In this document: positions 55,547-64,000 of the stretch, piece after piece | Layout of the letters: each line of letters begins with the position of its first letter | Numbering within the stretch: position 1 is the first letter of the stretch | Assembly (NCBI RefSeq): GCF_021026335.1 | Contig: NZ_JAJNCY010000014.1 | Location: forward strand, 1 to 64,000 | Origin: Rhizobium sp. C1 | GTDB lineage: Bacteria; Pseudomonadota; Alphaproteobacteria; Rhizobiales; Rhizobiaceae | DNA: 64,000 bases | Direction: 5' to 3' | Position numbers and translations under genes: made by a program | Notes under the pieces: generated by a model | Databases searched by the model: none | What the model was told of the DNA's origin: nothing | The model's input: only the letters and a program-made list of their open reading frames with translations

Positions 55547-57577
55547 ATGTGGAGGGTTGGAATTGATGTCGGTGGTACTTTTACAGATTTGTTTGCATGG
55601 GAAGAAAGTACTGGCAAACAAGTCACTGCGAAGGTCCTGACCACGAAGCAAGATCGCTCGATCGCTGTTCTTGAGTCTATTGAAAAAGCCGGAATTAGTA
55701 TTTCGGATGTATCGTACCTGATGCACGGTACGACGACGGCGACCAACGCGCTGATCGAGCGCAGCTATCCGGATGCTGCCTTTATTACGACGGAAGGTTT
55801 CCGCGATACAATCGAAATCGGTCGCCAGCACCGTCAGCATCTGTACGATCCCTACCAGACGAAGCCCAAGCCGATCATCAAGCGCCGGTTCCGCTACACG
55901 GTCCCCGAGCGTGTAAACGCCCACGGCGAAACTGAGCGGCCTTTGGATGTCGCCGCCGCGCGTGAAGTGGCAATGAAGATCAAAGCCGCAGGCATCCAGT
56001 CCGTCGGTATCGGCTTCATCAACTCCTATGCCAGCAGCAAGCATGAAGAGCATATGCGCGACATCCTGCGGGAATACTGCCCGGATGTGCACATCGTGCT
56101 GTCGTCCGAGACTCGTCCAATCTTCCGCGAGCACGGGCGTTTCGTCACCACCGCCGTTCGCGCGGCCTGCATGCCGGTGATGGTTAAGTATATGGATGAT
56201 CTGGAAAAGCGGCTGGACCAGCATGGTTTCACCGGGAAGCTCCTAATTCTTAAGAGCAGCGGCGGCGTCATGTCTGCGGGCGCGGCGCGCCAGCATCCTG
56301 AAGACATGCTGGAGTCCGGTCCCGCGGGCGGTGTGGCCTATGCCGGCTATCTGACCGAGCAGAGCGGCTTCGACCGCATCTTGCACACCGATGTTGGTGG
56401 TACCAGCTTCGACGTTTCGATCGTCGAGCACGGCAAGGGCCTAATCACCCGCGACCACGAACTGGAATGGGAAGTGCCTATCGTTGTCCCGATGCTTGAC
56501 ATCCACAGCGTCGGTTCGGGCGGCGGGTCGATCGGCTGGGTTGATGCGGGCGGCTCGCTGCGCGTCGGTCCGAAGAGTGCCGGCTCCGAACCCGGTCCGG
56601 TCTGCTATGGCCGTGGCGGCATCCTGCCCACCATAACCGACGCCAACCTGCTGCTTGGCCGTCTGGACCCGACCCTGAACGGTAAGATCGATCTCGACGT
56701 CGAGGCCGCCCGGAAGGCGATGGACAAGTTGGCCGGCGAGATCGGCCTCTCGACCTTGGCGACAGCCGAAGGCATGATCCGTATCGGTTGCGAATACATG
56801 GCGCAGGCGGTTAAGAAGGTTCTTGTCGCCCGCGGTCGCGATCCGCGCGATTTCGTATATGCCAGCTTCGGCGGTGCCGGCGCGCTGGCTGCATGCTTCG
56901 TTGCCAAGTCGATGAATATCCCCAAAGTCATCGTGCCACCGCATGCGGGCGTTGCCTCCGCCTTCGGCGCAACCGTGATGGATCTGCGGCAGGACATCGA
57001 GCATTTCTACTACTCACCGGTCATGGAAGCCGATCTGGGCAAAGTGAACGAGATCCTAAACGATCTCGAGGCAAGGGCCAGGAAGGAACTCGTCCAGCAA
57101 GGTTTCGCCAACGAGCAGGAAATAGTCATCATCCGCAGTGCCCAGATGCGCTATGTGGGTCAGTCCTACGAAGTCGATACCCCGTTGCCGAACGGCGTGC
57201 TGACCGCTGGTGATCTGCCCAATATCGAGAACGAATTCCATGGCGTTCACTTGCAGGAATTCGGGGTGAGTTCGGATGATTTCGCCCCTGCATTCGTGTC
57301 CTTCAGCGTCACCGCCATCGGCCGCATGGACGATCCGCCGCCGGTCGAGGTTCATTTCTCGACCGATGAGAAGGCAGCGATCAAGGGGCAGCGCGACGTT
57401 TACTTCGATGGCGAATGGACCAAATGCGATATCTATGAGGGCGAGGCGCTGACCACTCACCACCGGATCCATGGCCCGGCGATCATCGAATACGATCACG
57501 CCTGCACGGTCCTGCCGCCAAAGACCCACGCCCATGTCAACGCGATGGGCGCGCTGGTCATCGACATCGAAATCTGA
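55547..57577 (+). CDS. hyuA: Hydantoinase/oxoprolinase subunit A (HyuA-type)
   Basis: 676 aa from the ATG at 55547 with GGGAGG 7 bases upstream. Actin-like ATP-binding motifs WRVGIDVGGTFTDLFAW at the N-terminus and LHTDVGGTSFDVSIV near residue 285; also LMHGTTTATNALIER and VDAGGSLRVGPKSAGSEPGPVCYGRGG, all characteristic of the ATP-dependent hydantoinase/5-oxoprolinase A subunit. With HyuB it opens a cyclic amide ring (hydantoin, N-methylhydantoin or oxoproline class). Which substrate cannot be told from sequence. Confidence 0.93.
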   Translation: MWRVGIDVGGTFTDLFAWEESTGKQVTAKVLTTKQDRSIAVLESIEKAGISISDVSYLMHGTTTATNALIERSYPDAAFITTEGFRDTIEIGRQHRQHLYDPYQTKPKPIIKRRFRYTVPERVNAHGETERPLDVAAAREVAMKIKAAGIQSVGIGFINSYASSKHEEHMRDILREYCPDVHIVLSSETRPIFREHGRFVTTAVRAACMPVMVKYMDDLEKRLDQHGFTGKLLILKSSGGVMSAGAARQHPEDMLESGPAGGVAYAGYLTEQSGFDRILHTDVGGTSFDVSIVEHGKGLITRDHELEWEVPIVVPMLDIHSVGSGGGSIGWVDAGGSLRVGPKSAGSEPGPVCYGRGGILPTITDANLLLGRLDPTLNGKIDLDVEAARKAMDKLAGEIGLSTLATAEGMIRIGCEYMAQAVKKVLVARGRDPRDFVYASFGGAGALAACFVAKSMNIPKVIVPPHAGVASAFGATVMDLRQDIEHFYYSPVMEADLGKVNEILNDLEARARKELVQQGFANEQEIVIIRSAQMRYVGQSYEVDTPLPNGVLTAGDLPNIENEFHGVHLQEFGVSSDDFAPAFVSFSVTAIGRMDDPPPVEVHFSTDEKAAIKGQRDVYFDGEWTKCDIYEGEALTTHHRIHGPAIIEYDHACTVLPPKTHAHVNAMGALVIDIEI

Positions 57578-57591
57578 GGGGAGGAAAAATC

Positions 57592-59361
57592 ATGAGCCAG
57601 AACATCGTTCATACCGATATAGACATCGACCCCATCACCTTCGAAGTGATGCGCAGCATCTTCGAATTCGCCTCCGACCGAATGGCCACCGTTCTTCAGC
57701 GATCGTCGTTTTCGCCGATCCTGGCGGACATGCTCGACTTCTCGAATGCTATCTACGACGCGGACCTGCAACTACTTAGCCAAGCAGCAAATTGCCCGGT
57801 TCACTTGGCGGCGATGAAGTTCTCGGCCGAGGAGGCCGTGAAAGGCGTCGGCAGAGACAACGTCTATGAAGGTGACGTGCTGGTGCTCAACGATCCCTAC
57901 CGGGGCGGCACCCACATCAACGACATTACCTTCACCAAGCCGATCTTCTACAAGAAGGAACTGATCGGTTATGGCGTCAGCCGCGGCCACTGGATGGATC
58001 TGGGCGGCGGCGGCGCCGGTGGCCAGGCGTTCAGCACCCATATCGCTGCCGAAGGGTTGCGTCTGCCGCCGCTGAAGATCTATTCCGGCGGAAAGCTCAA
58101 TGAAGACCTTCTGGCGATCATCCTGAACAACTCACGCACGCCCCATTTCATCAAGGGCGATGTGCAGGCCCATCTCGGCGCGCTGCTGGCGGCAGAGCAG
58201 GAATTACAACGGGCTTGCGAGCGTTACGGCGCCGACATTGTCCGCGCGGCGATGAAGAAAATCCAGGCATATACCGAAAAGATGGTGCGAGAGAGCATCC
58301 GCACGATCCCGAACGGCGTATACGAGGCCGAAGACTATGCCGATACCGACGGGATCACCCAGAAGCGTGTCAAGGTAAAGGTGCGGCTGGAAATTGAGGA
58401 TACCTCGATTAAGGTCGATTTCACCGGCACCGATCCGATGTGCCAGGGCGCGATTAACTCGCCCAAGGCCAATACTATGTCCGCGGCGCTCTATTCGCTC
58501 CAGTTCTTCCTGGCGCCGGACGCGCCTCAGAACCAGGGTCTGTTCAACCCAATCGAGGTCATCTTGCCGGAAGGTTGCTGGCTGAACGCCACATGGCCGG
58601 CTCCGACCATTGGCTGCACAACGCTGACGGCCTCAAAGATCACCAGCGCCATCTGGCAGGCTCTTGCGAAGGCCATCCCGGAACGGGTTACGGGGTCGAC
58701 ATGCTCGGATGCCAACTGGTTCGTTGCAAGTTGTGTCGACGCGGAAGGCCGGGCAGATGTGTTCTCGGATCTACCCGCCGGCGGCTGGGGCGGGACGCCC
58801 TATTCGGATGGCATGAACGTCACCATGGACCCGCTTGGTAACTGCATGAACATGGCGGCTGAGACGGCGGAGCTGTTCTTCCCGATAGCTTACGAGGCCT
58901 TCGAACTCAGGAAGGATTCCGCTGGTGCCGGTCAGTATCGCGGTGGCCTTGGTTCCGTGTTCAAGGTGCGCTTCTTCGGCGGCGGCGAGCTGGGCATGGA
59001 AACCTCGCGCACGCTGGCGGGCAGTCCCGGTGCTGCAGGCGGCCTGACCAGCGTCGTGCAGCGGTCTAGCCATATCCGCGCCGATGGCACGCGGGAGGTG
59101 ATCGGTGGCATCGACGATGCTGGCAACTGGCACAATCCGCTGCTGGCCTCGCACAAGTTCGGCGCCGGTGAGACCTTCATGTTCGAAAGCACGGGTGGCG
59201 GCGGCTGGGGCAACCCGCTGAAACGCTCGGCCGAGGATGTACTAGAGGACGTGCTTGACGAATATATCAGCCTCGATGCGGCCAAAAGCCTCTATGGCGT
59301 AATCATCGACCCGAACTCGCTCAAGGTCGACGAAGCCGCAACCGCCGAGCTGCGCGGCTGA
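57592..59361 (+). CDS. hyuB: Hydantoinase/oxoprolinase subunit B (HyuB-type)
   Basis: 589 aa, 14 bases after hyuA with GAGGGGAGG upstream. Family blocks: DPITFEVMRSIFEFASDRMATVLQRSSFSPILADMLDFSNAIYD at the start, LNDPYRGGTHINDITFTKPIF, RGHWMDLGGGGAGGQAFSTHIAAEGLRLPP and the C-terminal FESTGGGGWGNPLKR. It is the obligate partner of HyuA. Confidence 0.94.
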   Translation: MSQNIVHTDIDIDPITFEVMRSIFEFASDRMATVLQRSSFSPILADMLDFSNAIYDADLQLLSQAANCPVHLAAMKFSAEEAVKGVGRDNVYEGDVLVLNDPYRGGTHINDITFTKPIFYKKELIGYGVSRGHWMDLGGGGAGGQAFSTHIAAEGLRLPPLKIYSGGKLNEDLLAIILNNSRTPHFIKGDVQAHLGALLAAEQELQRACERYGADIVRAAMKKIQAYTEKMVRESIRTIPNGVYEAEDYADTDGITQKRVKVKVRLEIEDTSIKVDFTGTDPMCQGAINSPKANTMSAALYSLQFFLAPDAPQNQGLFNPIEVILPEGCWLNATWPAPTIGCTTLTASKITSAIWQALAKAIPERVTGSTCSDANWFVASCVDAEGRADVFSDLPAGGWGGTPYSDGMNVTMDPLGNCMNMAAETAELFFPIAYEAFELRKDSAGAGQYRGGLGSVFKVRFFGGGELGMETSRTLAGSPGAAGGLTSVVQRSSHIRADGTREVIGGIDDAGNWHNPLLASHKFGAGETFMFESTGGGGWGNPLKRSAEDVLEDVLDEYISLDAAKSLYGVIIDPNSLKVDEAATAELRG

Positions 59362-59401
59362 AAAGCCTCGCGTTTCGCACGCTATGACATGAGAGGACTG
59401 A

Positions 59402-59431
59402 TTGGCGCGGCCCGGAAACGGGCTGCGCCAA
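59402..59431 (+). other. Strong RNA stem-loop with GAAA tetraloop
   Basis: In the hyuB-oxidoreductase gap, arms at 59402-59414 and 59419-59431 pair over 13 positions (one G-U) closed by GAAA, a GNRA tetraloop. No U tract follows, so it is not a simple Rho-independent terminator. It may stabilise or process the mRNA, or attenuate downstream genes. Confidence 0.6.
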
Positions 59432-59469
59432 CGGGTAAGACTTGTTTCACGCCCGCGCCGGATTTGCCC

Positions 59470-59483
59470 CGGCAAGCTTGCCG
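59470..59483. promoter_or_regulatory. 14-bp palindrome before the oxidoreductase gene
   Basis: CGGCAAGCTTGCCG, perfect dyad, 17 bases upstream of the ATG at 59501. It could be an operator or an RNA hairpin that limits ribosome access. Confidence 0.4.
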
Positions 59484-59500
59484 AACGACAGGGAAAGACT

Positions 59501-60904
59501 ATGAAACTCCACATTTCACAGCCGCTCAAGCGCAGCTACTGGCAGGAGTCGGTGGTATCGATCAAGCCGTGCCCGCCCATGGTGGGCGATAGCCGCGCCG
59601 AAGTCGCGATCATCGGCGGCGGCTTCGTCGGCCTGTGGACCGCCCTGACCGTCAAGCAGCACGAACCCGATTGCCGGGTCGTGGTGCTGGAACAGGACAT
59701 CTGCGGCGGTGGAGCGTCTGGCCGCAACGGCGGTTTTGTTATGTCGTGGTGGCCGAAGATTAGCACCATTCGCTCCTTCTGCAGCGTCGAGGAGGCGCTG
59801 TTTTTGGGGCGCCGCGCCGAAGAGGCAATCTCCGAACTCGGAGAATTCTGCAATCAGCACGGCATTGACAGCCATTTCATGCAGAAGGGCTGGCTGTGGA
59901 CTGCGACCACGCCCGCCCATGTAGATTCGTGGAACGGTACGCTGCATGCCTGTGAGAAGCTAGGCGTCGCACCGTTCCAGCGCCTTTCGCCGGACGAGGT
60001 GCGCCGTCGCACCGGATCGCCCGCACATTTGGGCGGGGTTTTCGAAGCCTCTAATGCCACGGTACAGCCCTTTGCACTGGTGCAGGGCATGCGCCGCGTG
60101 GCGCTGGCAGCGGGCATCGTCATCCATGAGAATTCCGGTGTCAGCCAGATCGAACCCGGCCAGCCTTCGCGAATTATCACCCAAGGCGGCGCGCTGACGG
60201 CGGACAAGGTCGTACTCGCTACCAATGCCTGGTCGGCGACAATACCGGAGCTTTCGGGTTTGTTCACTCCTGTCAACAGCTCGATCGTCACCACGAAACC
60301 GCTCGGTGCACATCTCGAGCAGATCGGCTGGACCGGTGGCGAATCTATCACCGACTCGCAGCTTATGGTCGATTATTACCGCACAACCCGAGACGGGCGT
60401 ATCGCGTTTGGCAAGGGTACGGGGGCGATGGCCTATCGCTCGGTGATCGGAGGTGTCTTCAGCGACGACGCCGAAAGCATCGCGCTGACCCAGGCAGACC
60501 TGTTTGCCACCTATCCTATGCTGTCGCCTGATGCTGTCGCCGATAGCTGGTCCGGGCCGGTAGATCGCACCTACGACAGCCTGCCGGTATTCGGCAGCCT
60601 GCGCGGCCATCCTAACATCTTCTACGGTATCGGCTGGAGCGGCAACGGCGTCGGTCCCAGCCGCTTGGGCGGGCGCATCCTCGCCAGCCTCGCGCTCGGC
60701 CGCAATGACGAATGGAGCCGCTGTTCCCTCGTCGGCAGGACATGCAAGAACTTCCCGCCCGAACCCTTCCGCTATCTTGGCGGCAAGATGGTCCGCAACG
60801 CCGTTCTTCGCAAGGAAAGGGCCGAGATGCAGGGCAAATCTCCGGCGCGGTTCGACAAGCTGCTTGCCCGTCTCGCCCCCTCTGGCCTCGAAGACAAATC
60901 GTAA
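59501..60904 (+). CDS. FAD-dependent amine/amino-acid oxidoreductase (DAO family)
   Basis: 467 aa from the ATG at 59501. The dinucleotide-binding motif VAIIGGGFVGLWTALTVKQHEPDCRVVVLEQD lies at about 35-65, followed by GGGASGRNGGFVMSWW; the C-terminal FYGIGWSGNGVGPSRLGGRILASLALG is the second FAD-contact region of DAO enzymes. The layout resembles gamma-glutamylputrescine oxidase and sarcosine-oxidase-like flavoproteins. It would oxidise a secondary or primary amine in the pathway. The C-terminus has an extra basic tail. Eleven bases before the cupin gene. Confidence 0.88.
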   Translation: MKLHISQPLKRSYWQESVVSIKPCPPMVGDSRAEVAIIGGGFVGLWTALTVKQHEPDCRVVVLEQDICGGGASGRNGGFVMSWWPKISTIRSFCSVEEALFLGRRAEEAISELGEFCNQHGIDSHFMQKGWLWTATTPAHVDSWNGTLHACEKLGVAPFQRLSPDEVRRRTGSPAHLGGVFEASNATVQPFALVQGMRRVALAAGIVIHENSGVSQIEPGQPSRIITQGGALTADKVVLATNAWSATIPELSGLFTPVNSSIVTTKPLGAHLEQIGWTGGESITDSQLMVDYYRTTRDGRIAFGKGTGAMAYRSVIGGVFSDDAESIALTQADLFATYPMLSPDAVADSWSGPVDRTYDSLPVFGSLRGHPNIFYGIGWSGNGVGPSRLGGRILASLALGRNDEWSRCSLVGRTCKNFPPEPFRYLGGKMVRNAVLRKERAEMQGKSPARFDKLLARLAPSGLEDKS

Positions 60905-60915
60905 GGAGCGTAGAA

Positions 60916-61257
60916 ATGTCACCAATTCTGATCCGGGTCGAAAACGAAAGCGCCTTCAGCGGCCCGGTCGCGGTGGGTACGCCGACGAGTGAGCAAGTCG
61001 CCATGGTCCGCATCGCCGCCCACCGGGAAATTCCGGTCGGCACCTCCGGTGTGTGGGAATGCACTCCTGGACGGTTCCGCCGCGCGCTGGCCGAGGCCGA
61101 GTATAGCTATTTCATCAGCGGGCATGGCAGTTTCAGGGTCGATGGCGGCGAGAAAGTGGAATTTCGCGCCGGAGATTCGATTTACTTCGCCGCAAACACT
61201 CAGGGGGAATGGGATATTCTAGAAACCGTTCGCAAGGCCTACGTGATTTTCGCCTGA
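60916..61257 (+). CDS. Cupin-domain protein
   Basis: 113 aa with GGAGCG upstream. The second half is a single-domain cupin: TPGRFRRALAEAEYSYFISGHGSFRVDGGEKVEFRAGDSIYFAANTQGEWDILETVRKAYVIF, the DUF861/EutQ-like form. The His ligands expected in catalytic cupins are mostly absent (Tyr, Glu and Asn instead). Such proteins often accompany DAO oxidases. It may be a small isomerase or binding protein. Confidence 0.82.
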   Translation: MSPILIRVENESAFSGPVAVGTPTSEQVAMVRIAAHREIPVGTSGVWECTPGRFRRALAEAEYSYFISGHGSFRVDGGEKVEFRAGDSIYFAANTQGEWDILETVRKAYVIFA

Positions 61258-61377
61258 GCAAGGATGCACATTTTTCACCGACACAACGAACCGTGGATGG
61301 ATCCGCTACGGCGGCTGGTTTAATTACTTTCTCAGACCTACAGTTGCGTGGTTTTGAACATCAGGTAGGGCCGATCG

Positions 61378-62886
61378 ATGCCGCTGCGGATCATGGACAT
61401 CATAAACACGCCGGAACTGCGCAGCCGTGTGGTTAGCGGCGAGCAGGGCCTGGATCGGATTGTCCGCTGGGCGCACGTATGTGAACTGGCCGATCCGACC
61501 AAGTGGTTGGGGGACGGCGACCTATTGATGACGACGGGCATCGGAATTCCTGCAGATCCCGGCGCGCAAAGTCGTTACGTCGAGTCCCTGGCCAAGGCCG
61601 GTCTGGCAGGGATGATGATCGGCGAGAACATGCAGGCGCCGAGCGATCTGGAGGCATTACGGAAAACGGCGGAACAGCTGGGTTTTCCGCTGTTGCTCAC
61701 GCACTACGGGGTGCCCTTCGCCAGCGTCACCAAGGCCGTGGTGGATGCCACGCGGCTCGAGGAGTTCGAACGCCGCAATGCAATAGCGCGCGTGTGTATC
61801 AGCGCCCGCATGGCAATTGAGGGGCTTGATCTTGAAGCGCTTCTGCGGCGTCTCGAAAAGGACGTGCATGCCGATTTGTACCTGTGGGATCCTCAAGCGC
61901 AGGAGCTTTGGCTTCCCCGGCAAGTCGAGCTACCCGAAAAGTTACGCGAAGCTTTATGCCAGCAGAAGCCCGATTCTCAGGATTCCCAGCTGGTGGTCCG
62001 GCGCCACGCGCTCGAAGACGGAGAAGTGCTCGCTATTTCTATTCCCTCGCGCCGGGGTTACGTCATGCTGGCGCGCCGTGCGGGCCAGGACTATCTGGAC
62101 TACAGTCTCGTGAACTACATGTCAGCGGTGCTGGGCATCGCGCTTGAACGCCTACATGTCGAAAGCGAACGAGCTCTCCGAGCCGGTTCGGAGTTGATGG
62201 ATGATCTGCTGAACGCGCGCCTTTCGCCGCGTCAGGCGACCAAGCGCCTCGAGTCGTTCAACATCGAACTGGAAACGGCGCATCTCGCGGTCACCGCCCG
62301 AGGCCGGCTGCAATTCGCCGAATGGGCTTTGCTGTTCGAGCGCCTGGACGCGCCATTCTTGTTGTCTCCGCAAGGGGACGAATTGCTGCTGCTGCTTCCG
62401 GCGGAGTCCGCCCAGGCGATACAAGATGCCCTGGGAAGCCCGATGGGGCTGAGTGATCCGATCGACCAAACTGATCGGCTGACGGAGGCTATTCGCGAAG
62501 CCCGCCTGGCGCTGGCTCATACAAATCCGGGGCAGCTTGTCGTGCTCCACGAACGGGTCGTGGACCGGCTACCCTGGCTTCCCCAAAATCTGGACGAGGC
62601 CACGCAGACTTTCCGCCACGTTCTCGGAAATCTGGCGGATCACGACGAAGAGTCGCGCGCGTCCTTGCTCTACACCTTGAAGATTTTCCTTGAACAGAAC
62701 CGCTCCTGGCAATCGACCGCTGAAAAGCTTCATATCCACAAGACCAGCTTGACCTATCGCGTCCGGCGTATCGAAGCCCTCACGGAGCGCTCCCTAAACA
62801 GCACCGCCGACGTGACTGCTTTGTGGCTCGCTCTCCAGGCCGGAGAGATTCTGGGCCTCGCTCAAATGCGTGAGAAGAGGGGATGA
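61378..62886 (+). CDS. PucR-family transcriptional regulator
   Basis: 502 aa. An N-terminal PucR domain (MDIINTPELRSRVVSGEQGLDRIVRWAHVCELADPTKWLGDGDLLMTTG) is followed by a middle sensory region and a C-terminal HTH_30 (LYTLKIFLEQNRSWQSTAEKLHIHKTSLTYRVRRIEALT). PucR-like activators control purine, allantoin and related catabolic genes in response to pathway intermediates. Same strand as the catabolic genes, 120 bases after the cupin, so it may be cotranscribed or separately promoted. Confidence 0.92.
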   Translation: MPLRIMDIINTPELRSRVVSGEQGLDRIVRWAHVCELADPTKWLGDGDLLMTTGIGIPADPGAQSRYVESLAKAGLAGMMIGENMQAPSDLEALRKTAEQLGFPLLLTHYGVPFASVTKAVVDATRLEEFERRNAIARVCISARMAIEGLDLEALLRRLEKDVHADLYLWDPQAQELWLPRQVELPEKLREALCQQKPDSQDSQLVVRRHALEDGEVLAISIPSRRGYVMLARRAGQDYLDYSLVNYMSAVLGIALERLHVESERALRAGSELMDDLLNARLSPRQATKRLESFNIELETAHLAVTARGRLQFAEWALLFERLDAPFLLSPQGDELLLLLPAESAQAIQDALGSPMGLSDPIDQTDRLTEAIREARLALAHTNPGQLVVLHERVVDRLPWLPQNLDEATQTFRHVLGNLADHDEESRASLLYTLKIFLEQNRSWQSTAEKLHIHKTSLTYRVRRIEALTERSLNSTADVTALWLALQAGEILGLAQMREKRG

Positions 62887-63034
62887 GTCGCTTGCCGGGA
62901 TAGCGTTTCTCCGCCTTACGATGGTGGCAAGCTTGGGCGTGCGACTTAGGTGTGCCTAGTGGGAGGCTATCGGAACGGCTCTTGGCGATCAACCGTCGGG
63001 CCACAAGTTACCTGAGAATATCAACTAAAAGTTC

Positions 63035-63070
63035 CATAATCCGATTATGCAATATGTTATAGTCTAACAT
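63035..63070. promoter_or_regulatory. Twin inverted repeats at the start of a small HTH gene
   Basis: CATAAT-ccg-ATTATG at 63035-63049 and ATGTTA-tagtc-TAACAT at 63054-63070; the second overlaps the start codon of the following gene and contains a -10-like TATAGT. The position suggests autoregulation. Confidence 0.5.
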
Positions 63071-63281
63071 GGATTGCCTCATGAAGAAGAGGATGCTTTC
63101 GCCCCTGGAAAAGACGTGCCTTCGGTGGGTGTCTCTGGGCAAAACTTGCGCCGAAATGGCCCTGTTGGAGGGGAAAAGCGTCACCGAGATCGAACTTTGC
63201 CTGGAACGTGCGCTAATCTTGCTCGATGCGAAGTCAGTCGAGGAGGCCATTGTAAAGGCCGAGCGGTCTCATTCCGATTGA
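63069..63281 (+). CDS. Small LuxR-type HTH protein
   Basis: 70 aa (or 66 from the ATG at 63081). LSPLEKTCLRWVSLGKTCAEMALLEGKSVTEIELCLERALILLDAKSVEEAIVKA follows the spacing of the C-terminal LuxR/GerE HTH, with no sensory domain. Solo HTHs like this occur widely in rhizobia and can act as repressors or anti-activators. No clear Shine-Dalgarno sequence is present. Confidence 0.7.
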   Translation: MDCLMKKRMLSPLEKTCLRWVSLGKTCAEMALLEGKSVTEIELCLERALILLDAKSVEEAIVKAERSHSD

Positions 63282-63609
63282 CGTTGAGCGACCCGCTAAA
63301 CGTCGTCAACAGGCAGTCGCCAACCTGTCCTGCAAATTCGAGACACCGAGCAATCGAACGCTGGCAAGGCGAGGGTCGGGCAGCACGAACAACCGGGCGG
63401 CAAGCGGTGGCTCGAACGGAAGCAAGCCAATCCCGCTCTCTTTTGATGGCGTCCTGGCCCGGATCCGGATCTTCCACGATCAACCCGCGAGGGGTCCGCT
63501 AGCAAGCTGCGGCCGCTGCCGCTTCGCGTCGCGGTGATCGCGCCCGGACCCCGTGCCTTTTGAGGAGCCATCGAGCGGGAATTGGCCCGCTCCCGAAGGA
63601 GCCTCTCAC
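63282..63609. other. Gap before the 58-aa ORF
   Basis: 328 bases without a supported gene. A hairpin with 7-base arms GAGCGGG / CCCGCTC lies at 63573-63592, just upstream of the next gene's AAGGAG site, and could influence its translation. Confidence 0.4.
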
Positions 63610-63786
63610 ATGTCGCATGATCTCTCTCTCGCCCAGTCCCACGCGTTCCAGCTCTCCCGTGACCTGATGGTTCCGGTCACCCTCTTCGAGGTCGACGGCG
63701 AATACGGCGTCCTGCCGTCCGACGAGATCGACGCCGACGACGACCTGGCGGTCGTGCACGAGTACATGCCCTGGCCGGCCCACTGA
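63610..63786 (+). CDS. Small acidic conserved-looking protein
   Basis: 58 aa with GAAGGAG upstream of the ATG. The sequence starts MSHDLSLAQSHAFQLSRD and contains LFEVDGEYGVLPSDEIDADDDLAVVHEY, a compact acidic protein with no signal or membrane segment. I recognise no named family. It lies at the edge of what looks like another plasmid backbone segment. Confidence 0.6.
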   Translation: MSHDLSLAQSHAFQLSRDLMVPVTLFEVDGEYGVLPSDEIDADDDLAVVHEYMPWPAH

Positions 63787-63915
63787 GCCGGCTTCGCGCC
63801 CTTGGCGTGCCGCTTGCGAGCGGCAGGCCGCAAGGGAAGCTGCGCCGCGGCCGAACTCTGGCTTGCATGATCCGACAATTGCATGCCCGCGCCCTTGCGG
63901 TCTTTGCTCTTCGCG

Positions 63916-63984
63916 GCCTGCCGAAAGACGTCCGTGAACGGACGGGCAGGCAAGGATCATGGAGGCCGATCGCCGGGCGATCGG
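63916..63984. repeat. Cluster of nested inverted repeats before a gene at the window edge
   Basis: GCCTGCC (63916-63922) pairs with GGCAGGC (63945-63951), enclosing CGTCCGT-ga-ACGGACG (63929-63944). A further 9-base dyad CCGATCGCC / GGCGATCGG lies at 63966-63984. An ATG follows at 63992, possibly the start of the next gene, but only three codons are visible. Confidence 0.55.
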
Positions 63985-64000
63985 AAATAAAATGAAGAGA

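Overview
The window looks like 64 kb of a rhizobial (Rhizobiales: Rhizobium/Agrobacterium/Sinorhizobium type) large conjugative plasmid. The evidence is a repABC replicon with parS sites and a counter-transcribed RNA, a Ti/Ri-plasmid-style traAFBH block, a complete traI-trb mating-pair operon, and a TraI/TraR/TraM quorum-sensing circuit. Most of the sequence is GC-rich. The 29.9-32.4 kb segment and some IS borders look clearly more AT-rich, which suggests recent acquisition.

Layout. 0-5.4 kb: 3' part of traA (relaxase-helicase), traF, traB, traH. 5.5-7.2 kb: an AbiE-type toxin-antitoxin pair and an XRE regulator with a long inverted-repeat operator, lying between traH and traM. 7.3-8.4 kb: convergent traM (antiactivator) and traR (AHL receptor). 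8.7-19.2 kb: a small unknown gene, then trbI-H-G-F-L-K-J-E-D-C-B and traI read leftward. 19.2-23.3 kb: shared regulatory region, then repA, repB, ctRNA and repC, with two identical, oppositely oriented parS sites.

23.3-49 kb is accessory and rich in defence-type genes. It begins with a class III nucleotidyl-cyclase-like protein and a PD-(D/E)XK nuclease-like protein. A tyrosine recombinase, an IS66-like transposase and a DUF1612 protein follow. Next come a DUF262 protein and a frameshifted Ser/Thr kinase. Then there is a complete single-strand phosphorothioate system: restriction genes sspF-G-H read rightward and modification genes sspA-B-C-D read leftward, converging on each other. A previously unassigned gene with an Rx4H HEPN-type motif is translationally coupled to sspH. 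A small membrane protein is divergent from sspA.

49-54 kb holds an IS3-family element (OrfA frameshifted) next to an older IS remnant, an NCS1 nucleobase/hydantoin-type permease, and IS66 debris. 53.8-62.9 kb is a catabolic cluster: succinate-semialdehyde dehydrogenase, hydantoinase/oxoprolinase subunits A and B, an FAD amine oxidase, a cupin and a PucR regulator. The best guess is uptake and degradation of a cyclic amide or hydantoin-like nitrogen compound. The window ends with a small LuxR-type HTH protein, a 58-aa conserved-looking ORF and an inverted-repeat-rich leader in front of a gene that begins at the edge.

How it fits together: repABC maintains the plasmid and TraI/TraR/TraM times its transfer by cell density. 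AbiE and the Ssp system probably help it persist and exclude phages, and the catabolic cluster is the metabolic cargo. All function calls come from reading motifs by eye; no database search was run.
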